From contig NZ_JADLQX010000020.1 of the NCBI RefSeq assembly GCF_015477605.1, positions 62,001-126,000 on the forward strand: a stretch of 64,000 nucleotides of DNA, read 5' to 3'. Positions 51,750 to 60,475 of the stretch are shown in pieces. Within the stretch, counting starts at the first letter, position 1; every line of letters starts with the position of its first letter. The position numbers and the translations under genes were made by a program. Origin of the DNA: Nocardia amamiensis (GTDB lineage Bacteria > Actinomycetota > Actinomycetes > Mycobacteriales > Mycobacteriaceae). Under the pieces are notes generated by a model. It saw nothing but the letters and a program-made list of their open reading frames with translations, made no database searches and was not told the DNA's origin.

Positions 51750-53135
51750 TCAGGCGTTGGGACCGTATTCCTCCAGCATCTCGGTGACCAGCGCCGCGAT
51801 CGGCGACCGCTCACTGCGGGTGAGGGTGATGTGCGCGAAAAGCGGGTGGCCCTTCAGCTTCTCGATCACCGCGGCGACTCCGTCGTGCCTGCCGACCCGG
51901 AGATTGTCGCGTTGGGCCACGTCGTGCGTGAGCACCACCCGCGATCCGGTTCCGAGCCGGCTGAGCACCGTGAGCAGCACATTCCGCTCCAGGGACTGGG
52001 CTTCGTCCACGATCACGAAGGAATCGTGCAGCGATCGCCCGCGAATGTGGGTCAGCGGCAACACCTCCAGCATGTCGCGGCTGAGCACCTCCTCCATCAC
52101 CTCGCGGCTGGCCAGCCCGTCGAGGGTGTCGAAGACCGCCTGCGCCCATGGGCCCATCTTCTCGCTCTCGGTGCCGGGCAGGTAACCCAGCTCCTGGCCG
52201 CCGACCGCGTACAGCGGACGGAACACCACCACCTTGCGCTGGGTGCGCCGCTCCAGCACCGCTTCCAGACCCGCGGTCAACGCGAGCGCGGACTTGCCGG
52301 TGCCGGCCCGGCCACCGAGCGAGACGATGCCGACGCTCTCGTCCAGCAGCAGGTCGAGCGCGATGCGCTGCTCCGCCGAGCGACCGTGGAGCCCGAATGC
52401 CTCACGCTCGCGCACCAACTGCACCCGCTTGTCCGGAGTGACCCGGCCGAGGGCGCTGGAGCTGGACCCGAGCAACCGGATGCCGGTGTGGCAGGGCAGT
52501 TCCCGCGCTTCGTCGAGATCGATCACCGACTCGGCGTAGAGCTGGTCGATCTGCGACGAGCTCACGTCCAGCTCCGCCATGCCGGTCCAGCCCGAGGTGA
52601 CCACGTCCTGGGCGTGGTATTCGTCGGCGTGCAAGCCCACCGCGCTGGCCTTGACCCGCAGCGGAATGTCCTTGGACACCAGCACCACTTCCCGGCCCTC
52701 GGCCGCGAGGTTGAGCGCGCAGGCCAGGATCCGGGCGTCGTTGGTGTCGGTGCGGAACCCGACCGGAAGGACCGCGGGATCGGTGTGGTTCAGTTCCACC
52801 TGCAACGTTCCGCCCTCGGTGCCGATCGGCACCTGCTGATCCAGCCTGCCGTACTGCAGGCGCAGATCGTCCAGGTTGCGCAGGGCTTCCCGCGCGAACC
52901 AGCCCAGCTCGTGATGATGCCGTTTGGCTTCGAGTTCACTGATGACCACCAGAGGTAAGACCACGTCGTGTTCGCCGAACCTGGTGAAGGACCAAGGATC
53001 CGACAGCAGGACGGACGTGTCGATGACGAAGGTTTTGCCGGCTGATTGCGAGGGGCGGGCCCCCTTCGCGGCGGCTCCGCCTTTCGCGGAGCGGGAGTTC
53101 GCCGAGGGAGCGGAAAGGGAGCGTGCAGCAGTCAC
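51750..53135 (-). CDS. phoH2: PIN-PhoH fusion protein (PhoH2)
   Basis: A 461-residue fusion. The PIN RNase domain covers about residues 34-170, with acidic residues in FVIDTSVLLSDPWSF, LEAKR and RTDTNDARILACALNLA. The PhoH ATPase covers 235-455, with Walker A GGRAGTGKSALALTAG and Walker B DSFVIVDEAQSLERN. The M. tuberculosis homolog (Rv1095) unwinds and cleaves RNA. The N-terminal 30 residues are low complexity. Its upstream region (53136-53260) holds small palindromes such as ACTGAG-TAG-CTCAGT. Confidence 0.93.
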   Translation of the reverse strand: MTAARSLSAPSANSRSAKGGAAAKGARPSQSAGKTFVIDTSVLLSDPWSFTRFGEHDVVLPLVVISELEAKRHHHELGWFAREALRNLDDLRLQYGRLDQQVPIGTEGGTLQVELNHTDPAVLPVGFRTDTNDARILACALNLAAEGREVVLVSKDIPLRVKASAVGLHADEYHAQDVVTSGWTGMAELDVSSSQIDQLYAESVIDLDEARELPCHTGIRLLGSSSSALGRVTPDKRVQLVREREAFGLHGRSAEQRIALDLLLDESVGIVSLGGRAGTGKSALALTAGLEAVLERRTQRKVVVFRPLYAVGGQELGYLPGTESEKMGPWAQAVFDTLDGLASREVMEEVLSRDMLEVLPLTHIRGRSLHDSFVIVDEAQSLERNVLLTVLSRLGTGSRVVLTHDVAQRDNLRVGRHDGVAAVIEKLKGHPLFAHITLTRSERSPIAALVTEMLEEYGPNA

Positions 53136-53401
53136 GGTGGGCTCCTCTGTGTTCGTGCGGCACTCGCACGAACGATCGCGCTGGACCGGTCCGTCCTGAT
53201 GGACCCGACGTTGCCGTCAGGTGCCACGAGGGCCGGGTGCCGGCCCCCTCGTACTGAGTAGCTCAGTCACGGTCAGGACCTCCCGTACGAGCCACACCGC
53301 CGCGGCCCGCACACCCGACGCTACCTGCGAACCCCGCCTCCGCGCTCAGGGACAGATAGGCATGTCCGTGAATTTGTCGTAAACCGCAGCGTCGCGAGGG
53401 C

Positions 53402-53779
53402 TCAACGCAGCAGGTCGAGCAGTACCGTGACATGGCTGTGCGCCGGATCCTGTACGGCGGTGAGCAAGGTGACCGGACGTTCGGCGGCCAAGGCGCGCAA
53501 TTCCCGCAAATCTTGCTGAGCCTGCGTCGAGGCGACTTCGTCCCGGTAGCGGCGGGCGAACTCGGTGGCCCTGGCATCCCGGTCGGCGTGGAACCAGCGC
53601 CGCAGTTCGGTGGACGGGGTGAGCTCCTTGGGCCAGCGATCGACCCGCGCTTGCGCCTTGCTGATCCCGCGCGGCCAGAGCCGGTCCACCAGGACGCGGG
53701 TGCCGTCGTCCGGGTCCGGTGTGTCGTAGACGCGCTTCACCCGGAAGCCGGGCGGCGGTTGCAGTGTCATGGCAGTCAT
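53402..53779 (-). CDS. DUF488 family protein
   Basis: A 125-residue DUF488 protein: RVLVDRLWPRGISKAQARVD is the family signature, followed by WPKELTPSTELRRWFHADRD. Members are small cytoplasmic proteins of unknown function, often stress related. Two close ATGs could start it (53779 or 53770) and neither has a clear ribosome binding site. Confidence 0.87.
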   Translation of the reverse strand: MTAMTLQPPPGFRVKRVYDTPDPDDGTRVLVDRLWPRGISKAQARVDRWPKELTPSTELRRWFHADRDARATEFARRYRDEVASTQAQQDLRELRALAAERPVTLLTAVQDPAHSHVTVLLDLLR

Positions 53780-53856
53780 CGCAGCACGGCCCCGGCACCG
53801 CGGCGGGATACGCCACGCGGTCGCTGTCGGCCGATCGGACGGATAGAGTCGCTGGT

Positions 53857-54129
53857 ATGTCCGGTAACGAGGATTTGGAGAAGCTCTCGTCGAAGGAGTT
53901 GCACGACCGAGCGATGAAGCTGGCCGTGCGGCGCGGTGATGTGAAGTTCCTCTGGCGCCTGCTCACCTCGATCCCGGCCGCGGAGGCCGCCGCGGGCAAT
54001 GTCGGCGAGAGCGAGGCGGACATCAAGTATGTGCTGCCCATGATCGACGACTACATCCACGCGGGAGACAGCGCGGTCGCCGAGGTGCTGCGGCCGGTCT
54101 ACCTGGAGTACTTGGCCCGGCACTCCTGA
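53857..54129 (+). CDS. Small helical protein, function unknown
   Basis: A 90-residue acidic, helical protein (DLEKLSSKELHDRAMKLAVR, then FLWRLLTSIPAAEAAAGNVG). TAGAGT lies 7 nt before the ATG, a leaderless-type start. Similar short proteins occur in other Nocardia and mycobacteria as far as I can judge, but no family is assigned. Divergent from DUF488. Confidence 0.72.
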   Translation: MSGNEDLEKLSSKELHDRAMKLAVRRGDVKFLWRLLTSIPAAEAAAGNVGESEADIKYVLPMIDDYIHAGDSAVAEVLRPVYLEYLARHS

Positions 54130-54136
54130 GCCCGGG

Positions 54137-54571
54137 TCAGCCGCGGGCCGTGCCCCGCGCCAGTATCGCGCGCCCGACGCCGACAGCCGTGCCGCGCAGG
54201 AAGTTCTCCCAGCTGAAGTGGTCGTGCCACAGGATGATTCGGCCGTCGCGCAGTTCGAACGTGCCTGTCACCCAGAATCCGATGCGCACCGGCCCGAAGC
54301 GCAGGTAGTCGGTGCGGTCGGTGAGCACGATGTCGCCGTCGGCGGCGATGTGGTGCATGTCGACGCCGAACCCGAGCCAGTCGCGACGCAGGCCACGCAG
54401 CATGCCGCCGACCCTGCGGACGCCTTTCACGTCGGGCAGCGAGGTGTTCTTCCAGACGATGTCCGGGTGCAACAGGTCGATCGCTTCCTCGGACGCCCCC
54501 AGCTCCAGCGCGGCGAAGAATTCCCGCACCGTGGTGATCGAGTCCTGTTTCAGGTCGGTTTCGTCGGTCAT
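54137..54571 (-). CDS. NTF2-like/limonene-epoxide-hydrolase-like protein
   Basis: A 144-residue protein (TTVREFFAALELGASEEAID, then the strand IGFWVTGTFELRDGRIILWH). The fold of limonene-1,2-epoxide hydrolase is likely; the catalytic Asp-Arg-Asp triad may be met by D-R-D in VLTDRTDYLRFG, but this is a guess. TAGGCT lies 6 nt before the ATG. Downstream of the TetR gene, 22 bp away, on the same strand. Confidence 0.75.
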   Translation of the reverse strand: MTDETDLKQDSITTVREFFAALELGASEEAIDLLHPDIVWKNTSLPDVKGVRRVGGMLRGLRRDWLGFGVDMHHIAADGDIVLTDRTDYLRFGPVRIGFWVTGTFELRDGRIILWHDHFSWENFLRGTAVGVGRAILARGTARG

Positions 54572-54593
54572 GGTCCGAGCCTAAGCCGCACGG

Positions 54594-55313
54594 TCAGCAG
54601 CGGCGCGCGATGAGCACGGCAAGTCCGTCGAGGATCCGGCCGATGCCGAACTTCAGTGCGCCTTCCCCGCCCGCGGCCGCGCCCTCGTCGGCGAACGCGG
54701 CGGCCGACTCCGGGTATCGCTCGGCCGCGGCGGCGACCAGGTCGGCGAACTGTCCCGCGATCTGTTTCTCGAGCGCCTCGGCGTCCATCACGCGCGCCTG
54801 CTGCACCAGACTCCGCGCGTGGCCGGTCAGCAGGACGATGGTGTCCAGGCGTTCGGCGTTGGTGAGTCCGGTCCCGGCGAGCGCGGCGAGCGCGGATTCC
54901 ATCCAGGCCATCTCGTTCGGGCCGATCGGCCGCACCCCCACCGACACCTCCAGTGACCAGGGGTGTTCGCGGAACCGCTGGTAGAGCGTCTCGCACCAGG
55001 AGCCGAGCCGAGCGCGCCACGGTTCCTCGTCCGACGCCGACGCGGCCGTCCCCAGCTCCGGAGGCGCGCCGAGCGCGGCGTCCAGCATCAGCGCGACGAG
55101 TTCGGCCTTGCCGGGCACGTAGCGGTACAGCGACATCTTCGTGAAGCCCAGGCCCTCGGCCAGCCGCTGCATCGACAAGTTGGCCAAACCCTCGGCGTCG
55201 GCGAGCGCGATGGCCTCCGCGACGATGCGCTCCAGCGACAGCGCGGGTTTCGGCCCGCGCTTCGGACGCTGTTGGGTGCCCCAGAGCAGTTCGAGGGCGG
55301 TCGGTGCCGGCAT
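54594..55313 (-). CDS. TetR family regulator with TetR_C_1-type domain
   Basis: A 239-residue regulator with a linker-like N-terminus (LELLWGTQQRPKRGPKPALS) typical of the TetR_C_1 subfamily, an HTH with GLANLSMQRLAEGLGFTKMS and LYRYVPGKAELVALML, and a helical C-terminal domain. An AAGGA site precedes the ATG. Divergent from an FAD monooxygenase, which it most likely controls, like TetR over TetX-type or exporter genes. Confidence 0.88.
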   Translation of the reverse strand: MPAPTALELLWGTQQRPKRGPKPALSLERIVAEAIALADAEGLANLSMQRLAEGLGFTKMSLYRYVPGKAELVALMLDAALGAPPELGTAASASDEEPWRARLGSWCETLYQRFREHPWSLEVSVGVRPIGPNEMAWMESALAALAGTGLTNAERLDTIVLLTGHARSLVQQARVMDAEALEKQIAGQFADLVAAAAERYPESAAAFADEGAAAGGEGALKFGIGRILDGLAVLIARRC

Positions 55314-55337
55314 GACCGAATCCTTCCGGATAACGCC

Positions 55338-55366
55338 TTGACGAGAAATTGTGTCTACCATACGCT
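55338..55366 (+). promoter_or_regulatory. Promoter of the FAD monooxygenase gene
   Basis: TTGACG (55338-55343), 17 bp and TACGCT (55361-55366) form a sigma-70-type promoter 57 bp before the GTG start. The -35 overlaps the side where the TetR promoter must lie, so one operator could control both. Confidence 0.6.
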
Positions 55367-55422
55367 GATTCGCGTCCGGCGGATACAGTTTCTCTCGGAC
55401 GCAGATTGCAGAGGAGACTTCC

Positions 55423-56619
55423 GTGCGCAACACCACCGTCCTCATCTCCGGCGCCAGCATCGCCGGGCCCGCGCTGGCGTACTGGCTGAATCGCTACGGA
55501 TTCGCCGTAACCGTCGTAGAGCGGGCTCCCGCCTTGCGTCCCGGCGGACAGGCCGTCGACTTCAAAGGCCGCACCCACCGCACCGTCCTGGAGCGGATGG
55601 GCATCCTGGACGACGTCGAAGAGCGCAGGACCGGCACCACCGACACCGTGTTCGTCGACGACCGCGGCACCCGGCTCGCCCTGATGTCGGGCGATTTCAC
55701 CGGCGGCGACGTGGAGATCCTGCGCGGCGACCTGTCGGAGATCGTCTACCGGCGTACCGCCGACCACTGCGAATACCTGTTCGGTGATTCGATCGCCGCG
55801 CTCGGCGAGACCGCGGACGGCGTGCACGTCGAGTTCGAGCACGCGCCCGCGCGCACCTTCGATCTCGTCTTCGGAGCAGACGGCATCCATTCCCGGGTCC
55901 GAGCGCTGACTTTCGGTCCGGAGCGGGACTTCGTGAAGTACCTGGGTTACTACTACGGCGTCGCAGGCGCGAGCCCGTGGAGCACGAAGACGGCCGGACC
56001 GCGGGAACGAGCGACCGCCTATGCCCACAACGCTCCCGGGCGGCTCGCCATCACGGGCGGTCCGAAGGCGCAGCAGATGTACATGTTCGCGTCCGACGAA
56101 CTCGACTACGCCCGCGACGACAGCGCCACCCAGCGGCGCATTCTGACGGAGGCCTACGCCGACGTGAAATGGGAAGTGCCGCGGATGCTCGCGGAGCTGG
56201 CCGACTTCGACGACGTATACCTGGACTCGATCAGCCAGGTCCGCATGGCGGGCCGCTACACCAAAGGACGCGTCGCGCTGGTCGGCGACTCCGCATACGG
56301 AAACACGCTGGGCGGCTTCGGCACCGGGCTCGCCGTGGTCGGCGCGTACGTCATCGCGGGCGAATTGGCGCTGGCCGACGGCGATCACAAGGTGGCCTTC
56401 GCGCGCTATGACGAGATCATGAAGCGGTACGCGAAGATCGCGGGCAACAGCAACGTCGGCCCCTTCCTGGCGCCGAAGACCGCGCTCGGCATCAGAATGC
56501 GCAACTGGTTCCTCGGATCTCGGTTGTTCGGCCTGATGGCGAAGTACGGCGACAACGCGGCCAACGACATCGACCTGCAGGACTACCCCGCTCTCGTCGG
56601 CGCGCGGGACGCGAGCTGA
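55423..56619 (+). CDS. FAD-dependent monooxygenase (TetX/PHBH-like)
   Basis: A 398-residue class A flavoprotein monooxygenase. FAD-binding TTVLISGASIAGPALAYWLN at the N-terminus, the DG motif LVFGADGIHSRVRAL and the GD motif ALVGDSAYGNTLGGFGTGLA are intact. GAGGAG lies before the GTG start. The divergent TetR regulator suggests induction by its substrate; antibiotic or aromatic hydroxylation is possible. It is not rox (different C-terminus and weaker similarity). Confidence 0.9.
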   Translation: MRNTTVLISGASIAGPALAYWLNRYGFAVTVVERAPALRPGGQAVDFKGRTHRTVLERMGILDDVEERRTGTTDTVFVDDRGTRLALMSGDFTGGDVEILRGDLSEIVYRRTADHCEYLFGDSIAALGETADGVHVEFEHAPARTFDLVFGADGIHSRVRALTFGPERDFVKYLGYYYGVAGASPWSTKTAGPRERATAYAHNAPGRLAITGGPKAQQMYMFASDELDYARDDSATQRRILTEAYADVKWEVPRMLAELADFDDVYLDSISQVRMAGRYTKGRVALVGDSAYGNTLGGFGTGLAVVGAYVIAGELALADGDHKVAFARYDEIMKRYAKIAGNSNVGPFLAPKTALGIRMRNWFLGSRLFGLMAKYGDNAANDIDLQDYPALVGARDAS

Positions 56620-56819
56620 CAACTCGTCACCCGCCTTGACATCGATCCGACTCCACCGCTGGCCGGGTTGCTCGACACAGAACCGCAGTTCGCGAGGGCG
56701 GTATCGCCGACGCCGAGTCCCGCGGGGCGTCGACCCGCGCAGTCCGTTGTGTTTCGATGGAACCGGAGCGGGATGGGACGCGTCTATAAGGTCAGACAGC
56801 ACTGACGGAAGGGGCGGCA

Positions 56820-57206
56820 ATGGTGGACAGTCCGTTTCCCGGTTACATCGAGGCTGCGAAAACCGGGGCGTTGCAGGTGCGAATGGATCCGCAGGGGTTC
56901 ATCGAGATCGACCGGGCGTGCCAGGAGTTGATCAATCAGCTCACCGGCGCACGAGCTGACGCGCGGGATCTCGGCGAGAAGGCGGCCTGGGGGTTGGGTG
57001 AGGACAATCCGCGCCTGACGTCGGCGGTTGAACTGGTCGGGCTTTTTCGGGAGAAAGCCTTCGGAGGTCCGAACAACGCCTACGACACCCTGAGCGACTA
57101 CATCACGGTCGCCGAGGAGATCCGCGCACTGTTCAAGTCCATCAGCGATACCTACCAACGCACCGACGCCGAGTTCGCGGCCAAGATGAGGGAACTCAGC
57201 GTATGA
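56820..57206 (+). CDS. Helical protein at head of ESX accessory cassette
   Basis: A 128-residue, mostly helical, soluble protein (QVRMDPQGFIEIDRACQELI, then FKSISDTYQRTDAEFAAKMR). No WXG motif is seen, but size, the helical hairpin pattern and position suggest an ESX-type secreted or partner protein; this is inference. GAAGGGG precedes the ATG. Its stop overlaps the next gene by 4 bp. A TATAAGGT box at about 56786 may be the promoter. Confidence 0.6.
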   Translation: MVDSPFPGYIEAAKTGALQVRMDPQGFIEIDRACQELINQLTGARADARDLGEKAAWGLGEDNPRLTSAVELVGLFREKAFGGPNNAYDTLSDYITVAEEIRALFKSISDTYQRTDAEFAAKMRELSV

Positions 57207-57796
57207 CCGTCATCGAGCACAGAACACGTTGGTTGCAGGGTGGTTGCGCGGCAGTGATATCGGCAGTACTGCTCGCCGGTTGTGGAGACGACCCCGAGTG
57301 GTCCCAGACGACCACATCCACACCACCACCCGGTGCCGCTACCACCAGCGCGAACTCCACCGCCCAGGCAGGCACGCAGAATCCTTTCGATCCCTGCACC
57401 GCCCTGACACCGCGGTTCTTGGCCGAACACCAATGGGATGCGATGCCGCCCGCGCCGAAGCAGAACAGCACGGGCAGCATCAGCTGGAAGGGCTGCCGGT
57501 ATGTCGCTCGAGCCGGTTACGGCCTCACTATCGAAACAACCAATGGGACGCTCGACCAGGTGAGGGAGAAGTTCCCTTCGGCGGCGGATATCTCCGTCGG
57601 TAGTCGAAAAGCACTGCGCTACGAGGCTCGTCCCGATGTGCCAGGCGGCTGCACCGTCAACGTCGAGATGCAAGGCGGCTCGCTCTACATCCTCGTCGAC
57701 GATCCGAGTGGAAAGCACCCACGCAAGCTGTCGCCGTGTGACAACGCCACCGACATCGCCCAGACAGTCGCACCGCTGCTGCCTTCGGGCAGTTGA
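57203..57796 (+). CDS. DUF3558 lipoprotein
   Basis: A 197-residue lipoprotein: signal peptide ending VLLAGC (Cys near 27), Thr/Pro-rich linker, then the DUF3558 domain with FDPCTALTPRFLAEHQWDA and the internal GCRYVARAGYGLTI. The mature domain has three cysteines and probably a disulfide. DUF3558 proteins are common in mycolata and are often encoded with ESX-associated genes. The ATG overlaps the previous stop. Confidence 0.86.
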   Translation: MTVIEHRTRWLQGGCAAVISAVLLAGCGDDPEWSQTTTSTPPPGAATTSANSTAQAGTQNPFDPCTALTPRFLAEHQWDAMPPAPKQNSTGSISWKGCRYVARAGYGLTIETTNGTLDQVREKFPSAADISVGSRKALRYEARPDVPGGCTVNVEMQGGSLYILVDDPSGKHPRKLSPCDNATDIAQTVAPLLPSGS

Positions 57797-57813
57797 ACAC
57801 CGGGGGACCGATC

Positions 57814-59004
57814 ATGAGACAGACCGATGGCCGAGCGATCACCAATCCGGAGAACGCGCATAGTTTCTCGCACGCCGAGATCAAGCAGGCGGCCGACGGG
57901 ATGAACCCGGCCGAACTCAGCGGTGCGTTCGACGCATGGGCGGGTATCGCGGCGGCGGTGACGAATGCTGGGCAGGAGTTCGAAACCGCGATCAAGAAAG
58001 CGGTGGAACAGCATTGGGAGGGCGCGGCGGCGGAGAGCGCGGCCCGTGCCGTGCGGGACTACGCGGCGCGCGTGGGGGAATTCGGTGAGGCATTGGGCGC
58101 GCAGAGCGGGCCGCTGTCGGCGGCGGCGAACGCGGCGGCGAAATTCAAGGCATCGGTGCCGGACGTGCTGGACACCTCCGGTAATCCGGCCGACCCACAG
58201 CAGCGCAACTCGCGGGAAGAACAAGCCCGCGACGAAATGAACACCCAGTACATCCAGCCGTACGGGACCACCGCGCCGGGCATCCCCACCCTTCCCCCAC
58301 CCATCGGGCCCACCGCGGCCGCATCGGGTGTGGAGGCCGGAAACGGCACCGGGATCGGTACGAGCGTCAGCCCGCAGGCGCTGTCGAACGGTACCGGCAC
58401 CAGCGACACCGCCTCCTCCGCGGACACGCGCCCTTCCGAGAACAGCGGCGCCACGGGCGGCTCCGAGGCGGAAACGAACCCGGATGATCAGGCGCAGCCG
58501 ATATCCGACGCCGCTCCGGAAACGGTTGCTGCCCAGACCGTTTCCCAGACTCAGGACATCGGGCCGTCGACCGCGGCGGCGTCGACCACGAGGTCTCCAG
58601 CATCCGGCCTCGGCACCCCGATCGTGTCCGCCACGCCATTGCCGACGGCGCCCGCCACAGTCACTCCGACCTCATTCGGCGCCACGCCGAGCAGGCCGGG
58701 CACGCCCGGTCCGTTCGGTCGGCCGACTGTCACCGGGGACAGCGACAACCAACCGCGACAGGGAACCTCCCGCGCCGCGCCGCCCACCGCCCCCGCAGCG
58801 TCGACGGCACCAGCCGCCGCGCCGGGGCGCCCCGGCGCGCCCGGCGTCTCGGGATACTCGGGCATGATCCCGCCCGGAATGCGCGGCCGTCGCGCGGACG
58901 ACGACGAGCACAAATCGCCGAAGTACCTGCGCACCGAAGAGCACGCGAAAGAACTGCTCGGCGAGGTGAAGCCGACGGTGCCGCCGGTCTTCGGAGAGCA
59001 ATGA
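57814..59004 (+). CDS. PPE/WXG-like ESX substrate candidate with long Pro/Thr-rich tail
   Basis: A 396-residue protein. Residues 15-125 are a helical bundle with the loop QHWEGAAAESAARAV, where W-E-G sits at the place of the WXG turn. The rest is a disordered Ala/Pro/Thr/Ser-rich tail, ending in a conserved-looking basic/acidic segment (KYLRTEEHAKELLGEVKPTV). GGGGGA precedes the ATG; an upstream TTG is in frame but less likely. The EspG gene follows with a 4-bp overlap, so this is probably the EspG client and a type VII secretion substrate. Confidence 0.72.
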   Translation: MRQTDGRAITNPENAHSFSHAEIKQAADGMNPAELSGAFDAWAGIAAAVTNAGQEFETAIKKAVEQHWEGAAAESAARAVRDYAARVGEFGEALGAQSGPLSAAANAAAKFKASVPDVLDTSGNPADPQQRNSREEQARDEMNTQYIQPYGTTAPGIPTLPPPIGPTAAASGVEAGNGTGIGTSVSPQALSNGTGTSDTASSADTRPSENSGATGGSEAETNPDDQAQPISDAAPETVAAQTVSQTQDIGPSTAAASTTRSPASGLGTPIVSATPLPTAPATVTPTSFGATPSRPGTPGPFGRPTVTGDSDNQPRQGTSRAAPPTAPAASTAPAAAPGRPGAPGVSGYSGMIPPGMRGRRADDDEHKSPKYLRTEEHAKELLGEVKPTVPPVFGEQ

Positions 59005-59741
59005 TGGCGCGGTGGACACTGTCGGCCGAGCAGTTCGCCGCGGCGTGGTTCGGCACCGGCCTGGACCGTATGCCGTTCCCGTTCCGGTTCACCAGCCGCT
59101 TTCCCGGCTTGCACGAGTACCAGGCTTACCAGCAGCAGTTCCGCGCCGAGCTGGGACGTGACGACCGGCTGCCGCTGCGCACGGCGATCACCACGCTGGC
59201 CAAGCCCGATTGGCGCATCGAGTTGGCCGGCTACGACAACACCCGCGACGGCATCGAGCTGCGCGCGGTCGCGTGCGGCACCCGCACCGGCTCGGGTGTG
59301 CTCGCCGAGCAATCCCCCGGGCCGGACGGCGGCCGAGTCCGGTTGCGCCGCTGTCGAACCGACCAGCTCGCCACCGAAATGGTGCGCCTGCTGCCGGACA
59401 CCCCGGCCGGGACCACGGGGGAGAAGAGCTTTCTGCTCGACGATCTCAACGACGATCGCCCCGATCTGACCGGCAGCGCGCCCGCCAGTCAGGTCAAGGA
59501 ACGCTACCGGCGGTTCTGGCGCCAGTCGTGCACCACGCGTGGCACCGCCGTCGTGCTGCTGGGTCCGCGCAACGCGGAACCGCTGCGCACCGGCCGCCTG
59601 CGCTGGATCGACACGCCCGACGGCCGCTATTGCGAGGTCCCGGCCAACCGCGCGCTGATGATCCGCCCCGGTACCAGCGGGGATATCGCCCGCTACCTGG
59701 ACGAGGCGATCGTGCGCGCCAAAGCCCGCATCGATCGGTAG
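59001..59741 (+). CDS. ESX secretion-associated protein EspG-like
   Basis: A 246-residue EspG-family chaperone: WTLSAEQFAAAWFGTGLDRM at the start, then the mixed alpha/beta core with TAITTLAKPDWRIELAGYDN and the C-terminal ADDRGRY-like region around IARYLDEAIVRAKARID. EspG proteins bind the tip of PE-PPE dimers and keep them soluble for type VII secretion. The ATG overlaps the stop of the PPE-like gene as ATGA. No ESX core (eccABCDE, mycP) is in the window. Confidence 0.85.
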   Translation: MMARWTLSAEQFAAAWFGTGLDRMPFPFRFTSRFPGLHEYQAYQQQFRAELGRDDRLPLRTAITTLAKPDWRIELAGYDNTRDGIELRAVACGTRTGSGVLAEQSPGPDGGRVRLRRCRTDQLATEMVRLLPDTPAGTTGEKSFLLDDLNDDRPDLTGSAPASQVKERYRRFWRQSCTTRGTAVVLLGPRNAEPLRTGRLRWIDTPDGRYCEVPANRALMIRPGTSGDIARYLDEAIVRAKARIDR

Positions 59742-59776
59742 TTCCGGATCGCCGACCGGGCTCGTAGTTTGGGGCT

Positions 59777-60217
59777 ATGCGAACTCGGGACGAAATCGAA
59801 GCATTTCTGGACGAGTATCAGCAGGCGTTGAGCTCGTTCGACGCCGAACGCTCGGCCGCGCTGTGGGGAACGCCGGGCACGATCGTGAGCGACGGATTCG
59901 TCGGCTCGCTGTCTTCCCGCGCGGATATGGCGCAGGGACTGCGGCAGTCCTATCCCTTCTACCGAGCATTGGGGCTCGCGGCGGTCGACCATACCTTGCT
60001 TGGACAGGTCGAGCTCACCGAGCGCATCACACGGTTGCGCGTCCGCTGGCATTTCTTCGATCAGGCGGGCGAATTGCTCACCGATAGCGACTACGAATAC
60101 CTGCTGCGCCGCGACAATGACGGCGTGCTGCGCGTCTACGTCGCGGTTTCGATCGACGAAATGCGGAAGCTGACCGAACTCGCCGCCGCCAAAGGCATCG
60201 AACTCCCGGGTTCCTGA
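59777..60217 (+). CDS. SnoaL-like/DUF6841-type small protein
   Basis: A 146-residue protein with an NTF2-like pattern (EIEAFLDEYQQALSSFDAER, then ITRLRVRWHFFDQAGELLTD). TAGTTT lies 6 nt before the ATG, so a separate leaderless transcript is likely although it follows the EspG gene by only 35 bp. No function known. Confidence 0.65.
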   Translation: MRTRDEIEAFLDEYQQALSSFDAERSAALWGTPGTIVSDGFVGSLSSRADMAQGLRQSYPFYRALGLAAVDHTLLGQVELTERITRLRVRWHFFDQAGELLTDSDYEYLLRRDNDGVLRVYVAVSIDEMRKLTELAAAKGIELPGS

Positions 60218-60243
60218 TAATCACCCGTGCATTTCGTGCCGCA

Positions 60244-60429
60244 TCAGTGCCCACCGATTCCGCTTCGCGCACCGATGGACAGGATCAGCCGCGCGCCCGC
60301 CCCGGCGGCGATCAACGCGACCGCACTCAGCCTCCAGGCGTTGAGGCCGTGCTCGTGATATGCGTCCACCCGCACGCGGCGACGTGGCACAGCCCCCCGC
60401 CGCCGCGCCGAAGCGGCGTTGTCGCGCAC
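60244..60429 (-). CDS. Possible small single-pass membrane protein downstream of glyA
   Basis: A 61-residue frame from a GTG: basic N-terminus, then a hydrophobic stretch AWRLSAVALIAAGAGARLIL. No ribosome binding site is evident and no family is recognised. It could be a shadow frame; kept because the charge distribution fits a membrane anchor. Confidence 0.25.
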   Translation of the reverse strand: MRDNAASARRRGAVPRRRVRVDAYHEHGLNAWRLSAVALIAAGAGARLILSIGARSGIGGH

Positions 60430-60475
60430 GTGCGACGGCACCTGCGCGACCACCGGATGTGCGAAGCGAGTCCGG

